From positions 186,001 through 250,000 of the forward strand of contig NZ_CP081006.1 in NCBI RefSeq assembly GCF_022317005.1: DNA of 64,000 bases. Reading direction: 5' to 3'. The stretch comes from Mycobacterium sp. IDR2000157661. GTDB lineage: Bacteria > Actinomycetota > Actinomycetes > Mycobacteriales > Mycobacteriaceae. Each line of letters begins with the position of its first letter. The first letter of the stretch is position 1. Below, piece after piece: positions 28,498 through 39,078 of the stretch. The translations under genes were made by a program, and so were the position numbers. The notes below the pieces were generated by a model. That model did not search any database. It was not told where the DNA came from and saw only the letters and a program-made list of their open reading frames with translations.

Positions 28498-30074
28498 ACG
28501 TCCAAGCACCCGTTGTCGAGTACGGCCTGCTGTCTCCGATGCTGATCGTGTTCGGGGCGGCGATCGCCGGTGTGCTCGTCGAGGCGTTCCTGCCTCGGGC
28601 GAGCCGCTACCGAGCGCAACTGACGCTCAGCCTGGGCGCCCTGGCCGCCGCGGCGGTGGCGGTCGTTCTGGTATTCCGCGATCTCGACGGCGCGGTGGGC
28701 CGGTCCGCGGTGATGGGCGCCGTCGTCATCGATGCGCCGGCGTTGTTCCTGCAGGCCACGATCCTGGTGATGGGCGTGCTGGGTGTCATGCTCATCGCCG
28801 AACGGCAGGCCGGCGCGCAAGCCGACGGCAGAACGGCAGGACGCGGCCTGGATGCGTTCACCCCACAGGCGTCGGCCGTGCCCGGCGCCGTCGCCGAGCA
28901 GTTGGCGACCAAGGCCGGCGTCATCCAGACCGAGGTGTTTCCGCTCACGATGTTCGCGATCGGCGGCATGTTGCTGTTCCCGGCCGCCGACGATCTGCTG
29001 ACGATGTTCATCGCGCTCGAGGCGCTCTCTCTGCCGCTGTATCTGCTGTGTGGGCTCGCGCGTCGCCATCGCCTCTTGTCGCAGGAAGCGGCGCTGAAAT
29101 ACTTTCTGCTGGGCGCCTTCTCGTCGGCATTCTTTCTTTTCGGCGCGGCGCTGGTGTACGGCTTCGCCGGGACACTCGATTTCCGCGGCATCGCCGAGGT
29201 GGTGGAGAGCGGGACCGCTGACACGTCGCTGGCGCTTATCGGCACGGGCCTGCTGCTGGTGGGCATCCTGTTCAAAATCGGCGCGGTGCCGTTCCATTCG
29301 TGGATTCCGGACGTCTATCAGGGCGCGCCGACGCCTATCACCGCATTCATGGCCGCAGCCACCAAGATCGCGGCGTTCGGCGCGATGCTGCGCGTCTTCT
29401 ATGTCGCCCTGCCGGGCCTGAGCGGCGACTGGCGCCCCGTGCTGTGGGCGGTGGCGATTCTGACGATGGTGTTCGGCACGGTCACCGCCATCACGCAGAC
29501 CGATGTGAAGCGGATGCTGGCCTACTCGGCCGTCGCGCACACCGGCTTCATCCTCACCGGTGTGATCGCCGGGAACGAAGCGGGCCTCTCGTCGACCCTG
29601 TTCTACCTGTTCGCCTACGGCTTCAGCACGGTCGGCGCGTTCGCGATCGTGAGCCTGGTGCGCAACACCGCCGACGGTGACGAGGACACCGCGATGGCGC
29701 GGTGGGCCGGGCTGGGCAGACGTTATCCCGTGGTGGCCGTGATGTTCTCGCTGTTCCTGCTGGCCTTCGCCGGTATCCCGTTGACCAGCGGCTTCGTCAG
29801 TAAGTTCGCAGTGTTCAAGGCGGCAGGCGAGGGCGGCGCGATCCCTTTGGTGGTCGTCGGTGTCATCGCCAGCGCGATGGCGGCCTATTTCTACGTGCGG
29901 GTCATCGTGCTGATGTTCTTCACCGACCCGCCGGCCGATGCACCGACGGTCGTGGCGCCGAGCTGGCTGAGCACCGCCGTCGTGACCGTCACCGCGGCCG
30001 TCACCTTCGCGCTCGGCGCGTTGCCTCAACCCTTGCTGGACCTGGCCAATAGCGCCGACCAGTTCCTGCGCTAG
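28494..30074 (+). CDS. nuoN: NADH-quinone oxidoreductase subunit N
   Basis: 526 aa, third antiporter-like subunit. MFIALEALSLPLYLLCGLAR has the conserved TM5 Glu, PFHSWIPDVYQGAPTPITAF the TM7 break, and KRMLAYSAVAHTGF the TM8 Lys/His. A hydrophilic insertion of about 35 residues (around 100-135, after MLIAERQAG) is present, as in other actinobacterial NuoN. Last gene of the complex I operon. Confidence 0.95.
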   Translation: MNVQAPVVEYGLLSPMLIVFGAAIAGVLVEAFLPRASRYRAQLTLSLGALAAAAVAVVLVFRDLDGAVGRSAVMGAVVIDAPALFLQATILVMGVLGVMLIAERQAGAQADGRTAGRGLDAFTPQASAVPGAVAEQLATKAGVIQTEVFPLTMFAIGGMLLFPAADDLLTMFIALEALSLPLYLLCGLARRHRLLSQEAALKYFLLGAFSSAFFLFGAALVYGFAGTLDFRGIAEVVESGTADTSLALIGTGLLLVGILFKIGAVPFHSWIPDVYQGAPTPITAFMAAATKIAAFGAMLRVFYVALPGLSGDWRPVLWAVAILTMVFGTVTAITQTDVKRMLAYSAVAHTGFILTGVIAGNEAGLSSTLFYLFAYGFSTVGAFAIVSLVRNTADGDEDTAMARWAGLGRRYPVVAVMFSLFLLAFAGIPLTSGFVSKFAVFKAAGEGGAIPLVVVGVIASAMAAYFYVRVIVLMFFTDPPADAPTVVAPSWLSTAVVTVTAAVTFALGALPQPLLDLANSADQFLR

Positions 30075-30083
30075 TTTCCCCCC

Positions 30084-30857
30084 ATGGCTGATCCGCTCGT
30101 CCTGCACTCCGACCACGGCGCGGTCCGAGTGCTCACACTGAACCGGCCCGGGGCCAGAAACGCATTGAGCCGGGACCTGATTCGTGCGACCTATGCGGCG
30201 TTGACAGCGGCCGACGCCGACGAGGACGTCCGCGCCGTCGTGCTGACCGGAGCCGATCCGGCGTTCTGCGCCGGCGTGGACCTCAAGGAGGCCCAGCGTG
30301 ACGGACTGGATTATTTCGAGGAGTTCCGGTCCGAGAGTTGCATCGCCGCCGTCGCCCAGATGCGGACGCCCACGGTCGGCGCGATCAACGGCGCAACGTT
30401 CACCGGCGGCCTGGAGATGGCGTTGGGCTGCGACTTTCTGGTGGCCTCGGAGCGGGCCGTCTTCGCCGACACCCATGCTCGGGTGGGCATCCTGCCGGGC
30501 GGGGGGATGACGGCGCGACTGCCGCAACTGGTCGGGGCCGCGATGGCGCGCCGGCTGTCGATGACCGGAGAGGTGGTCGACGCCGCACGCGCCGAACGTA
30601 TCGGGCTGGTGACCGAGGTGGTGGCGCACGAACGTCTCATCGAGCGCGCCGTTGAGTTGGCCACGCAGATCACCGAGGTACCCGGTTCGGTGATGTCGGG
30701 ATTGAAGCAGATCTACACGACGGGTGCAGCCGCGGTGATCGACCCGGCGTTGGCCGCCGAGGAGAGCATTGCGTTCGCCCAGCATCGCGATCTGGACGGG
30801 CTCGGCGACCGGTTCCAGGCGGTGTCGGACCGGAACAAGCGGCAGATCGGGAGCTGA
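30084..30857 (+). CDS. enoyl-CoA hydratase/isomerase family protein
   Basis: 257 aa crotonase. NRPGARNALSRDL at the N-terminus, AFCAGVDLKEA (oxyanion hole Gly), and GCDFLVASERAVFADTHARVGILPGGG where the catalytic Glu is expected (Val-Gly-Ile-Leu-Pro in place of the usual Glu-containing EVGLGL/PE; the first catalytic Glu is not evident). MTGEVVDAARAERIGLV follows. Hydration or isomerisation of an enoyl-CoA is the family role, but missing acid residues mean another crotonase chemistry is possible. It starts nine bases after nuoN and may read through from it. Confidence 0.82.
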   Translation: MADPLVLHSDHGAVRVLTLNRPGARNALSRDLIRATYAALTAADADEDVRAVVLTGADPAFCAGVDLKEAQRDGLDYFEEFRSESCIAAVAQMRTPTVGAINGATFTGGLEMALGCDFLVASERAVFADTHARVGILPGGGMTARLPQLVGAAMARRLSMTGEVVDAARAERIGLVTEVVAHERLIERAVELATQITEVPGSVMSGLKQIYTTGAAAVIDPALAAEESIAFAQHRDLDGLGDRFQAVSDRNKRQIGS

Positions 30858-30870
30858 AGGGCCCGCCAGC

Positions 30871-31866
30871 TCAGGCGCGCTCGCGGATCCGGACCGCCTC
30901 CATTACCTGGTTGCGGTAGCCGGAGTCGTCGGCCTCGTCGCGCAACGCCAGCTGCAGGTGGTGCTCGGCGGGGAGGCCCGCCTGAAGTTGACGCGCCCGT
31001 TCCAGTTCGGCGTCCAGTTCCGCGCCGAGCAGCAGAGCCAGATTGGTGACCCACATCCACAGCAGAAACACGATCACACCGGCCAGCGCCCCGTAGGTCT
31101 CGTTGAACCTGCCGAAGTTCGCGACGTAGAGGGCGAACGCCAGCGATGCGCCCACCCATGTCAGAACCGCGACGAAGGCGCCGACGCTGACCCAGCGAAC
31201 CCGCACCGACCTGATGTTGGGCGTCGCCGTGTACAGGATCGCGATCATCACCATCGCGAACAGCAGCACCACCGGCCACTTGGCGTAGCTCCAGACGGTC
31301 AGGGCCGCATCACCCAATCCGACGGTGCGACCGATCGCCTGCGCGATCGGGCCGCTCAGCACCAGCATCAACGCCTCGGCCGTCACCAACAGCAGGGTGA
31401 TGATCGTGATGAGGAGCCGGACCGGCAGCCGTCGCCAGATCGACCGGCCCTCTTCGACGCCGTAGATGCGGTTCATCGCGCGCCCGAACGCCCCGATGTA
31501 GCGGGAAGCCGACCACAGCGCCACGGCCAGGCCGATCAGCAGGGCGAGGCCCGCGGACGAGGATGCCGCCAATTGCTCGATGGGCGTCCGCAGCGTGTTC
31601 ACCACCGACTGCGGCACGATGCGATCCAGAATGCCGAGCACGGTGTCGGTGGTGCGCTCAGTCTGCCCGACAAGGCCGAGCAGCGACACCATCACCAGCA
31701 GCGCCGGAAACACCGACAGCACGCCGTAATACGTCAGGGCCGCCGCCAGATCGAAACATTCGTCTCGCTGAAACTCGCGGGCTGTCCTGCGCAACGCGTA
31801 ACCGACTACCTGGCGCTTCAGGCCGGTCGGCCCCTCAACCTTTCGTCGACTTCTCGAGTTCGTCAT
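30871..31866 (-). CDS. YihY/BrkB-family membrane protein
   Basis: 331 aa. About six transmembrane helices in the YihY/BrkB pattern: RDECFDLAAALTYYGVLSVFPAL near residue 40-60 (signature AAALTYY), TIVP-type loop, SASRYIGAFGRAMNRIYGVEE (about 120-140) and the C-terminal LWMWVTNLALLLGAELDAEL. Function is unknown; the old name ribonuclease BN is wrong for this family. ATG 31866 is chosen; an in-frame ATG-like start at 31884 extends further into the upstream PAP2 gene. It overlaps that gene's 3' end by about 30 bases, so the two are co-transcribed. Confidence 0.85.
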   Translation of the reverse strand: MTNSRSRRKVEGPTGLKRQVVGYALRRTAREFQRDECFDLAAALTYYGVLSVFPALLVMVSLLGLVGQTERTTDTVLGILDRIVPQSVVNTLRTPIEQLAASSSAGLALLIGLAVALWSASRYIGAFGRAMNRIYGVEEGRSIWRRLPVRLLITIITLLLVTAEALMLVLSGPIAQAIGRTVGLGDAALTVWSYAKWPVVLLFAMVMIAILYTATPNIRSVRVRWVSVGAFVAVLTWVGASLAFALYVANFGRFNETYGALAGVIVFLLWMWVTNLALLLGAELDAELERARQLQAGLPAEHHLQLALRDEADDSGYRNQVMEAVRIRERA

Positions 31867-33232
31867 GTCGATCTCTCTGCGCATCGGGCCCGGGACGCAG
31901 CGTCCACCAGCAGGCGGCCAGCCAAGTGGTCACGAACAGGATGCTGGCGACGCCGTCGGTGACGTAGTGGACGCCGATGTACATCCGTGCCACCGCCACC
32001 GCCACGGCGAGCAGCAGCGCGGCGCCCAGCGCAAGGTAGCGCCACGATGATCGCGACCACAAAACGATCAGCACAGCGACGGCGCCGTAGAGACTCATCG
32101 TCGCGGCGACGTGGCCGGAGGGGAACGACGATGTCGGCGGAAGACCCGGCGACAGGTGTTCGACGTCCGGCCGCGTCCGCCCCACCACCCGCGCGATCGC
32201 AAGGAACAGCAGCACTTCACCGCCGACGGCGACGCCCAGGAACAGCGACGGCCGCCGGCGGTCGGTAAGCGCGAACAGGATCGCCGCGGTCACCAACAGC
32301 ACAGCGACCACCGATGAGGTGTCACCGATCCGGCTGATCGTGAAGAAGACATCGGTGAGCGCTTCGGAGCGGATGTCGGCGAACCACCGCGCCACCGACG
32401 CGTCCATCGACCGCAGCACGGCCACCGACGTGACGAGGAAGCCCAGAGCGACCGTCGCACCCCAGATCAAGACCGCAGCCACCAGGAGATTGACGACGCT
32501 GTACCAGCCGGCGGGTAGCGGCGGATCGTGCTCGGGCGCGGGTTGCAGGTGCTCGCGCTCCTCGGGTTCCAATCCCTCGGTCAGCGGCGGACTGCCCAGC
32601 CCGACCGCACTGTGCCAGCGGCGGAAGGCGATGGCGGTCAGTGTGATCCACCAGATGCCGAGCAGCCACCCGCCGAGCACATCGGACGGATAATGAACGC
32701 CCAACGCCATCCGGCTGACACCGATCGCGAGGACCATCGCCACCGCGACGGTGATCACCGAGCGCCGCCACCGCGGCGCCACGATGGGCAGGAACACCAG
32801 CACCAGCACCCCGTAGGTGACAGCCGAGCCCAGGGAGTGACCGCTGGGAAAGCTCAGCCCGGGCGCCGCCGCAACGGGTGCCTCGACGGTGGGCCGGGGG
32901 CGGTCCACCAGGGCTTTGATCCCGCTTGTCAATGCGGTGGCGCCCAGCCCGGTCAGCGTGACGTAGACCGCCAGGGCTCCTTCACGTCGGATGAGCAACC
33001 ACACGACCGCTGCCGCCAGTGCAATCCAGGCGACGATGGACCCGCCGAAGCTGGTGACGACCGTCAAGGCCCCCTGCACCAGCGGTGAACCGGACACCGC
33101 GGTGTTCAGCGCATCGAGAATCGCCTGGTCCGCCGACTTCAACGGACGCCAGCCGGTGGCAACCAGCACCAGCAGCAGCAGAAACAGCGCTCCCGAGCCG
33201 ATCAGCAGGTAGGCGCTGGTGCGGTGCCGCAC
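31835..33232 (-). CDS. membrane phosphatase with two PAP2 domains
   Basis: About 465 aa from GTG 33232. Two complete PAP2 (type 2 phosphatidic acid phosphatase) units in tandem. First: KALVDRPRPT, FPSGHSLGS, SRMALGVHYPSD. Second: ARVVGRTRPD, FPSGHVAA, ARMYIGVHYVTD. These are the K-x6-RP, PSGH and SR-x5-H-x3-D motifs with the active-site His in an extracytoplasmic loop. In the second unit the SR motif is AR. Such enzymes dephosphorylate lipid phosphates or undecaprenyl diphosphate. The frame stays open to a GTG at 33433, but that stretch is an Arg-rich low-complexity extension with no ribosome binding site, so the N-terminus is uncertain. Confidence 0.85.
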   Translation of the reverse strand: MRHRTSAYLLIGSGALFLLLLVLVATGWRPLKSADQAILDALNTAVSGSPLVQGALTVVTSFGGSIVAWIALAAAVVWLLIRREGALAVYVTLTGLGATALTSGIKALVDRPRPTVEAPVAAAPGLSFPSGHSLGSAVTYGVLVLVFLPIVAPRWRRSVITVAVAMVLAIGVSRMALGVHYPSDVLGGWLLGIWWITLTAIAFRRWHSAVGLGSPPLTEGLEPEEREHLQPAPEHDPPLPAGWYSVVNLLVAAVLIWGATVALGFLVTSVAVLRSMDASVARWFADIRSEALTDVFFTISRIGDTSSVVAVLLVTAAILFALTDRRRPSLFLGVAVGGEVLLFLAIARVVGRTRPDVEHLSPGLPPTSSFPSGHVAATMSLYGAVAVLIVLWSRSSWRYLALGAALLLAVAVAVARMYIGVHYVTDGVASILFVTTWLAACWWTLRPGPDAQRDRHDELEKSTKG

Positions 33233-33532
33233 GCCGGAGCCGGCGGGCCGGTGTCTATCTGCGCGATTCGCTCGGCGCCCCCCGGCATCTGGGCGGTCGG
33301 CGCGTGTGGTCCGCTCGTTCGTCAGCTCTCGTTCGGGAATGGTGTCGCCTCGCCGTTCGTCAGTGCGGTTCCTGTGGGACGTCCTTTGACGTTGTCGGCG
33401 ATCAGGAATTTCTCGCCGCCATACGGGTGGCACGAACCGGCGTCGCCCCAGCCGTACTCCTCGAGGCAGTGCCCCACAGCGGCCGGATCACACCCGTTGT
33501 TATCGTTTCGTTAGCGTCTGTGCCCTCTCACC
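33233..33532. other. intergenic region upstream of the PAP2 gene
   Basis: No gene is convincing here. The PAP2 frame stays open across part of it without a good start. It should contain the PAP2/YihY promoter on the minus strand, which I could not locate. Confidence 0.35.
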
Positions 33533-33556
33533 GTTTACGAGCCGGACGCTCGGGTA
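33533..33556 (+). promoter_or_regulatory. SigF-type promoter
   Basis: GTTT (33533-33536), 15-base spacer, GGGTA (33552-33556). This matches the mycobacterial SigF consensus GTTT-N15-17-GGGTA closely. It faces the YihY-type gene at 33661, about 100 bases downstream. SigF controls stationary-phase and envelope stress genes. Confidence 0.6.
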
Positions 33557-33660
33557 CGTGGTCGGAATGGCGCTTTCCGGTGCATGTGTGCGCTTCTGCC
33601 GAAACGCACTGCAAAGCAACGCTTCTCGAGCTCGAATATGAATTCGATCACGGTGGCGAC

Positions 33661-34689
33661 ATGAGTTCGGTCCCTCGCGTGCCCGAAACGGCGACCATGG
33701 CGGGTCGTGAACTCGGCGGTCGAACGGCATGGCGGGTGCTCGGCAGCGGTCGGCGCAGACTGCTGATCGAGTCCTTCCGCCGATTCCGCTACGGCGACGG
33801 TTTCTCGCATTCGCGTGCGCTGGGCTTTCAGCTCTCGCTGGCCATGGTGCCGTTGATGATCGCCGCTGTCGGGCTGAGCAACACCTACTACTCCGAACGC
33901 AGCGGGACGGTGTTGAGGCTGACGCTGCTGCAGCTCACCCCGGGGGCCTCGGACGCGGTGGTCGGCAACGCCTTGGCACACTCCTGGGGCGACGACAGTT
34001 CCGTCGTGGCGCTGTGGCTCGGCGTGTTCGTGGCCGTCTTCGCCATGACGACGGGGATGGGTCAGGTCGAACGCGGCGCCAACCGGATCTACGGCATACA
34101 GCGCGACCGGCCGGCCCTGCAGAAGTACACCCGCGCGTTCGGCATGGCGTTCCTGGCAGGGTTCCCGACACTGGCGGGCTACATCCTGTTGGTCGCAGCG
34201 ACCACCTTCGGGGAGGCGGTCGAGCGCGTATACGGGTTCGACGACGACGAAATCACCGCCGCCGCCATGGCGTTGGGTGTCGCGCTGCTGCTGGCCTCGG
34301 TCACCGCGATGCTGCGTTTCGCGCCGCGTCGGCGTCAGCCCGCCTGGTCCTTCCTCGCCCTGGGCACGGGCATCGTGTTGATGCTGTGGCTGGTCTTCAC
34401 CGGCATCGTCGTGGTGTACCTGGCGTTCTCCGACAACCTCGGCAGCGTGTACGGGCCGCTCACGGCGGTGGTGGTGCTGCTGCTGTGGGGATTCCTCACC
34501 TCGATTGCCCTATTCTTCGCCCTGGCCATTTCGGCGCAGGTCGAAGCCACGTGCGCCGGTGAGCATGAGGGCGCCTTCGAAGACACCGAGATTCAGCCAG
34601 CCCGTGTCGTGCCCTTCACGCGTGGCGCCGCGTATTGTCAGCGCGGCGGCGCGCAGCCCAGCGGCACGGCCGAGGCGGTCGGCTCGTAA
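33661..34689 (+). CDS. second YihY/BrkB-family membrane protein
   Basis: 342 aa, six predicted transmembrane helices: SRALGFQLSLAMVPLMIAAVG (about 57-75), FVAVFAMTTGMGQVERGANRIYGIQ in the position of the family's RxMNRIYG motif, and LLWGFLTSIALFFALAISAQ at the end. It is only distantly similar to the YihY protein at 30871. ATG 33661 is preferred; ATG 33697 is an alternative. The frame open upstream to 33085 overlaps the opposite-strand PAP2 gene and has no start signal. A SigF-type promoter lies about 100 bases upstream. The 3' end overlaps the tiny DUF3040-like gene on the other strand. Confidence 0.82.
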   Translation: MSSVPRVPETATMAGRELGGRTAWRVLGSGRRRLLIESFRRFRYGDGFSHSRALGFQLSLAMVPLMIAAVGLSNTYYSERSGTVLRLTLLQLTPGASDAVVGNALAHSWGDDSSVVALWLGVFVAVFAMTTGMGQVERGANRIYGIQRDRPALQKYTRAFGMAFLAGFPTLAGYILLVAATTFGEAVERVYGFDDDEITAAAMALGVALLLASVTAMLRFAPRRRQPAWSFLALGTGIVLMLWLVFTGIVVVYLAFSDNLGSVYGPLTAVVVLLLWGFLTSIALFFALAISAQVEATCAGEHEGAFEDTEIQPARVVPFTRGAAYCQRGGAQPSGTAEAVGS

Positions 34690-34760
34690 CGCAGGCCGTC
34701 GGCCCGCAACTGCTCCTCGATCCGCGCGAACGCGCGTTGTTCATCCTCGGAAAGATTCAT
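34638..34760 (-). CDS. 40-aa DUF3040-like protein (truncated or minimal)
   Basis: ATG 34760 with GGAG five bases upstream encodes MNLSEDEQRAFARIEEQLRA and ends after 40 residues. The start MxLSEDEQRxxxxIEEQL is the signature of actinobacterial DUF3040 proteins, which are normally longer and carry two transmembrane helices after it. Here the membrane part is missing and the C-terminus runs over the 3' end of the convergent YihY gene by 52 bases. It lies nine bases after the general-stress-type gene and is likely co-transcribed with it. It may be a remnant. Confidence 0.6.
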   Translation of the reverse strand: MNLSEDEQRAFARIEEQLRADGLRYEPTASAVPLGCAPPR

Positions 34761-34769
34761 CCCGACTCC

Positions 34770-35264
34770 TCATCGCTGAGACACGAATCGTGTTGCCGCC
34801 TCGACGTGTTCGGTGCTGACGAAAACGTCATACCGGGACGCCATCAGGGTCTGCACACTGGAGAAGTCGCGCTTGCCGCGCGTCGACCAGTGCGCAACGA
34901 ACCCGAACACGGCCCCGAACAGGGCGCCGATGAGAATCGGGATGAGCAGCACCCAGATCCAGTACCAGAACGGGCCCACCGTGAACAACAGGAACAGCAG
35001 CCCTACGAACGCACCGAGCCATGCGCCGGTGCCTGCGCCCGCCAGCGCGGCCTTGGCTTTGGTCACCCGGCCGGTGACATGTTCCACGGTGCGCACACCG
35101 TCGCCCACGATGCTGACGTGCTCGACCGGAAAGCCGCCGTCGGACATGCGGTCCACCAGTGCCTGCGCATCTGCGTAGTCCGAGAAGGACGCAAGCAGCC
35201 GTCGCTTGTCGAGGGTCCGCGCATCTGCGTCTTGATGCTCAGTGGCATTCGTGGGTTCAGACAT
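34770..35264 (-). CDS. general stress protein 17M-like membrane protein
   Basis: 164 aa. N-terminal half carries the general-stress-protein fold motif KRRLLASFSDYADAQALVDRM followed by HVSIVGDGVRTVEHVTGR; a central hydrophobic hairpin (about 75-120) with AGAGTGAWLGAFVGLLF and WVLLIPILIGALFGAVFG forms two transmembrane helices, and the C-terminus FSSVQTLMASRYDVFVS completes the domain. Homologues are induced by general stress in actinobacteria; the function is unknown. ATG 35264 has GGGAG upstream. The region upstream contains no clear SigF box. Confidence 0.78.
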   Translation of the reverse strand: MSEPTNATEHQDADARTLDKRRLLASFSDYADAQALVDRMSDGGFPVEHVSIVGDGVRTVEHVTGRVTKAKAALAGAGTGAWLGAFVGLLFLLFTVGPFWYWIWVLLIPILIGALFGAVFGFVAHWSTRGKRDFSSVQTLMASRYDVFVSTEHVEAATRFVSQR

Positions 35265-35346
35265 CGGTATCTCCCTTCCGCTCAGGTACCGCAGGTGCCC
35301 CGGCGATAGAGTGCGACACCCGGCAAAGCCCATCGTTACGACTTCG

Positions 35347-36062
35347 TTACCTTCCGCGGGTGTCCGCCCCGACGCCGCGTGCGCGCCGCAGAATGAAGTC
35401 CACCGCGGGCCGATCGCCGAACTCCGGCCGCGGACGGGTCGTCATCTCGACCTGTCGCCGCGCCTGCACCTCGACCGGGGTGTCGGGGTCGAGCACGCTC
35501 AAATACACACGGTGGGCGGCCAGCGACTCGACGGCGGTCTCGGTGTAGCCGTCCACCACTTCGCCGTGGGTGGCGTCCGGCCGTTCTCGAACAACCAGGT
35601 AGGCGGCGCGGCCAACGAATCATAAGCGGCGGCAACGGCATTGGCGAATTCGATATGGTCCCGCTGGTTCGGTGCGTCCGGCGCCCACTGCGGGCCGCTG
35701 TAGATGGTGATCACCACGTCGGGGTCCATTGCGATGATCGTCGAGGCGATCTTCGCGCGCAGTTCGGGGCTATCGCGGATCCGGCCGTCCGGGAAGCCCC
35801 AGAACTGAACGTCGCGCACCCCGACGACGGCGGCCGAGCGCACCTGTTCGGCCTCGCGGATTGGACCGGCCTGCTGCGGGGGCATGCCGGCGATGCCGGC
35901 CTCGCCCCGCGACGCCAACGCGTAATGCACGGTCTTGCCGTCGGCCGTCCACTTGGCCACCGCCGCGCCGATGCCGTACTCCGGATCGTCGGGATGCGGC
36001 ACCAGGACCAGCGCCGTGCGCCAGTCGGCGGGAAACGGCGAAACCTCGGCCGCCGCGGTCAT
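35347..36062 (-). pseudogene. PIG-L/LmbE-family deacetylase, broken by a frameshift
   Basis: From ATG 36062 the frame encodes an N-terminal LmbE domain: LVPHPDDPEYGIG (about 21-33, the metal-binding HPDD) and PNQRDHIEFANA (about 142-153, metal His). Near 35575-35583 the frame changes: the reading WLFENG continues in family-like sequence only in the next frame (MVDGYTETAVESLAAHRVYL, then VEMTTRPRPEFG) down to TAA 35347. The shift is one missing base; TCCGGCC on the plus strand would need one more G to restore it. The enzyme class deacetylates GlcNAc-linked substrates (as in MshB/Mca). It could be a real mutation or a sequencing error. Four bases after the TetR stop, so in one operon with it. 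Confidence 0.8.
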
Positions 36063-36066
36063 GTCA

Positions 36067-37841
<1,775 letters not shown>

Positions 37842-37844
<3 letters not shown>

Positions 37845-38956
37845 TGCTCGGTCCCACCGACGAATTCCCCATCCATCAGATCCCGCAGCCGATCGCCTGG
37901 CCGGGGTCGTCGGATCGCAACTTCTACGACCGCTCGTACTTCAACGCCCACGACCGCACCGGTGACATCTTCCTGATCACCGGCCTCGGTTACTACCCGA
38001 ATCTGGGTGTGAAGGACGCGTTCGTGCTCGTCCGGCGCGGTGACACCCAGACCGCGGTGCACCTGTCCGACGGCATCGACGCCGACCGGCTCAACCAGCA
38101 CGTGCTGGGTTACCGCGTCGAGGTCACCGAACCGCTGCACAAGCTGCGCATCGTCATGGAGGAGACCGAGGGCATCGCCGTCGACCTCACCTGGAACGGG
38201 CTGTTCGACCCCATTCGGGAGCAGCGGCACATCCTGCGCACCGGTACGCGAATCACGCTGGACGCGCAGCGTTTCGCGCAGGTCGGCTCGTGGAGCGGGA
38301 CCATCGCGATCGACGGCGAGCACATCACCGTCGACCCGTCGGTGTGGATCGGCAGCCGGGACCGATCCTGGGGCATCCGGCCGATCGGCGAGCCGGAACC
38401 TGCAGGCAGGCCCGCAGTTCCGCCGTTCGAGGGCATGTGGTGGCTCTACGTGCCGATGGCCTTCGACGAGTTCGGTATCTGCCTGATCATCCAGGAGGAG
38501 CCCGACGGCTTCCGCAGCCTCAACGACGTCACCCGCGTCTGGCCGGATGGCCGCGTCGAGCAGCTCGGCTGGCCGCGCGTCAAGATCCACTACACCTCGG
38601 GCACCCGCATCCCGACCGGGGCGACCATCGAGGCGACCGCCTCCGACGGTGCGGTGCTGAGTCTTGAGGTCGAGTCGAAGTTGCCGGTGCCCATCCACGT
38701 CGGCGGCGGCTACGGCGGTGACTCCGATTGGCTGCACGGCGTGTGGAAGGGCGACAAGTTCACCGAGCGCCTGACCTATGACATGACCGATCCGGCGATC
38801 GTCGGGCGCGCCGGGTTCGGCGTCATCGACCACGTCGGCCGCGCGGTGTGCACGGAAGGCGGCAAGTCCGCCGAGGGCTGGGGCTTGTTCGAGCACGGGG
38901 CGCTGGGCCGCCACGACCCCTCGGGCTTCGCCGACTGGCTGAGCGTGGCGCCGTAG
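37842..38956 (+). CDS. conserved protein of unknown function (Rv3169-like)
   Basis: 370 aa; the ATG is at 37844 and overlaps the kinase stop. It is mostly beta-strand, beginning MLGPTDEFPIHQIPQPIAWPG (shown in part), with repeated strand-rich blocks such as TGDIFLITGLGYYPNLGV and FGICLIIQEEPDGF that fit a two-domain lipocalin/hydroxysteroid-like (AttH-like) fold. No catalytic motif or signal peptide. Its pairing with the kinase is conserved in M. tuberculosis (Rv3168-Rv3169), which suggests a common, undefined substrate. Confidence 0.82.
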
Positions 38957-39078
38957 CTACGGGCTCGCGGCGGGCCCGGAACGCGGAACTTTACCGAATC
39001 GCGGATGTAAACAGACGCGGAAGCGCACACTTCCCTCATCGGCTCACGGCGAGCCGAGTGCGCCAGGGGGTGACACTC

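Noticed and set aside
28275-30785. 836-codon open frame on the minus strand across nuoN and the hydratase gene
   Set aside because: Low-complexity His/Arg/Gln-rich product typical of antisense frames in GC-rich DNA; the plus strand encodes clear NuoN and a crotonase.
33085-33660. Upstream extension of the plus-strand YihY gene
   Set aside because: It overlaps the PAP2 gene, is not hydrophobic or conserved-looking, and ATG 33661 gives the normal family length.
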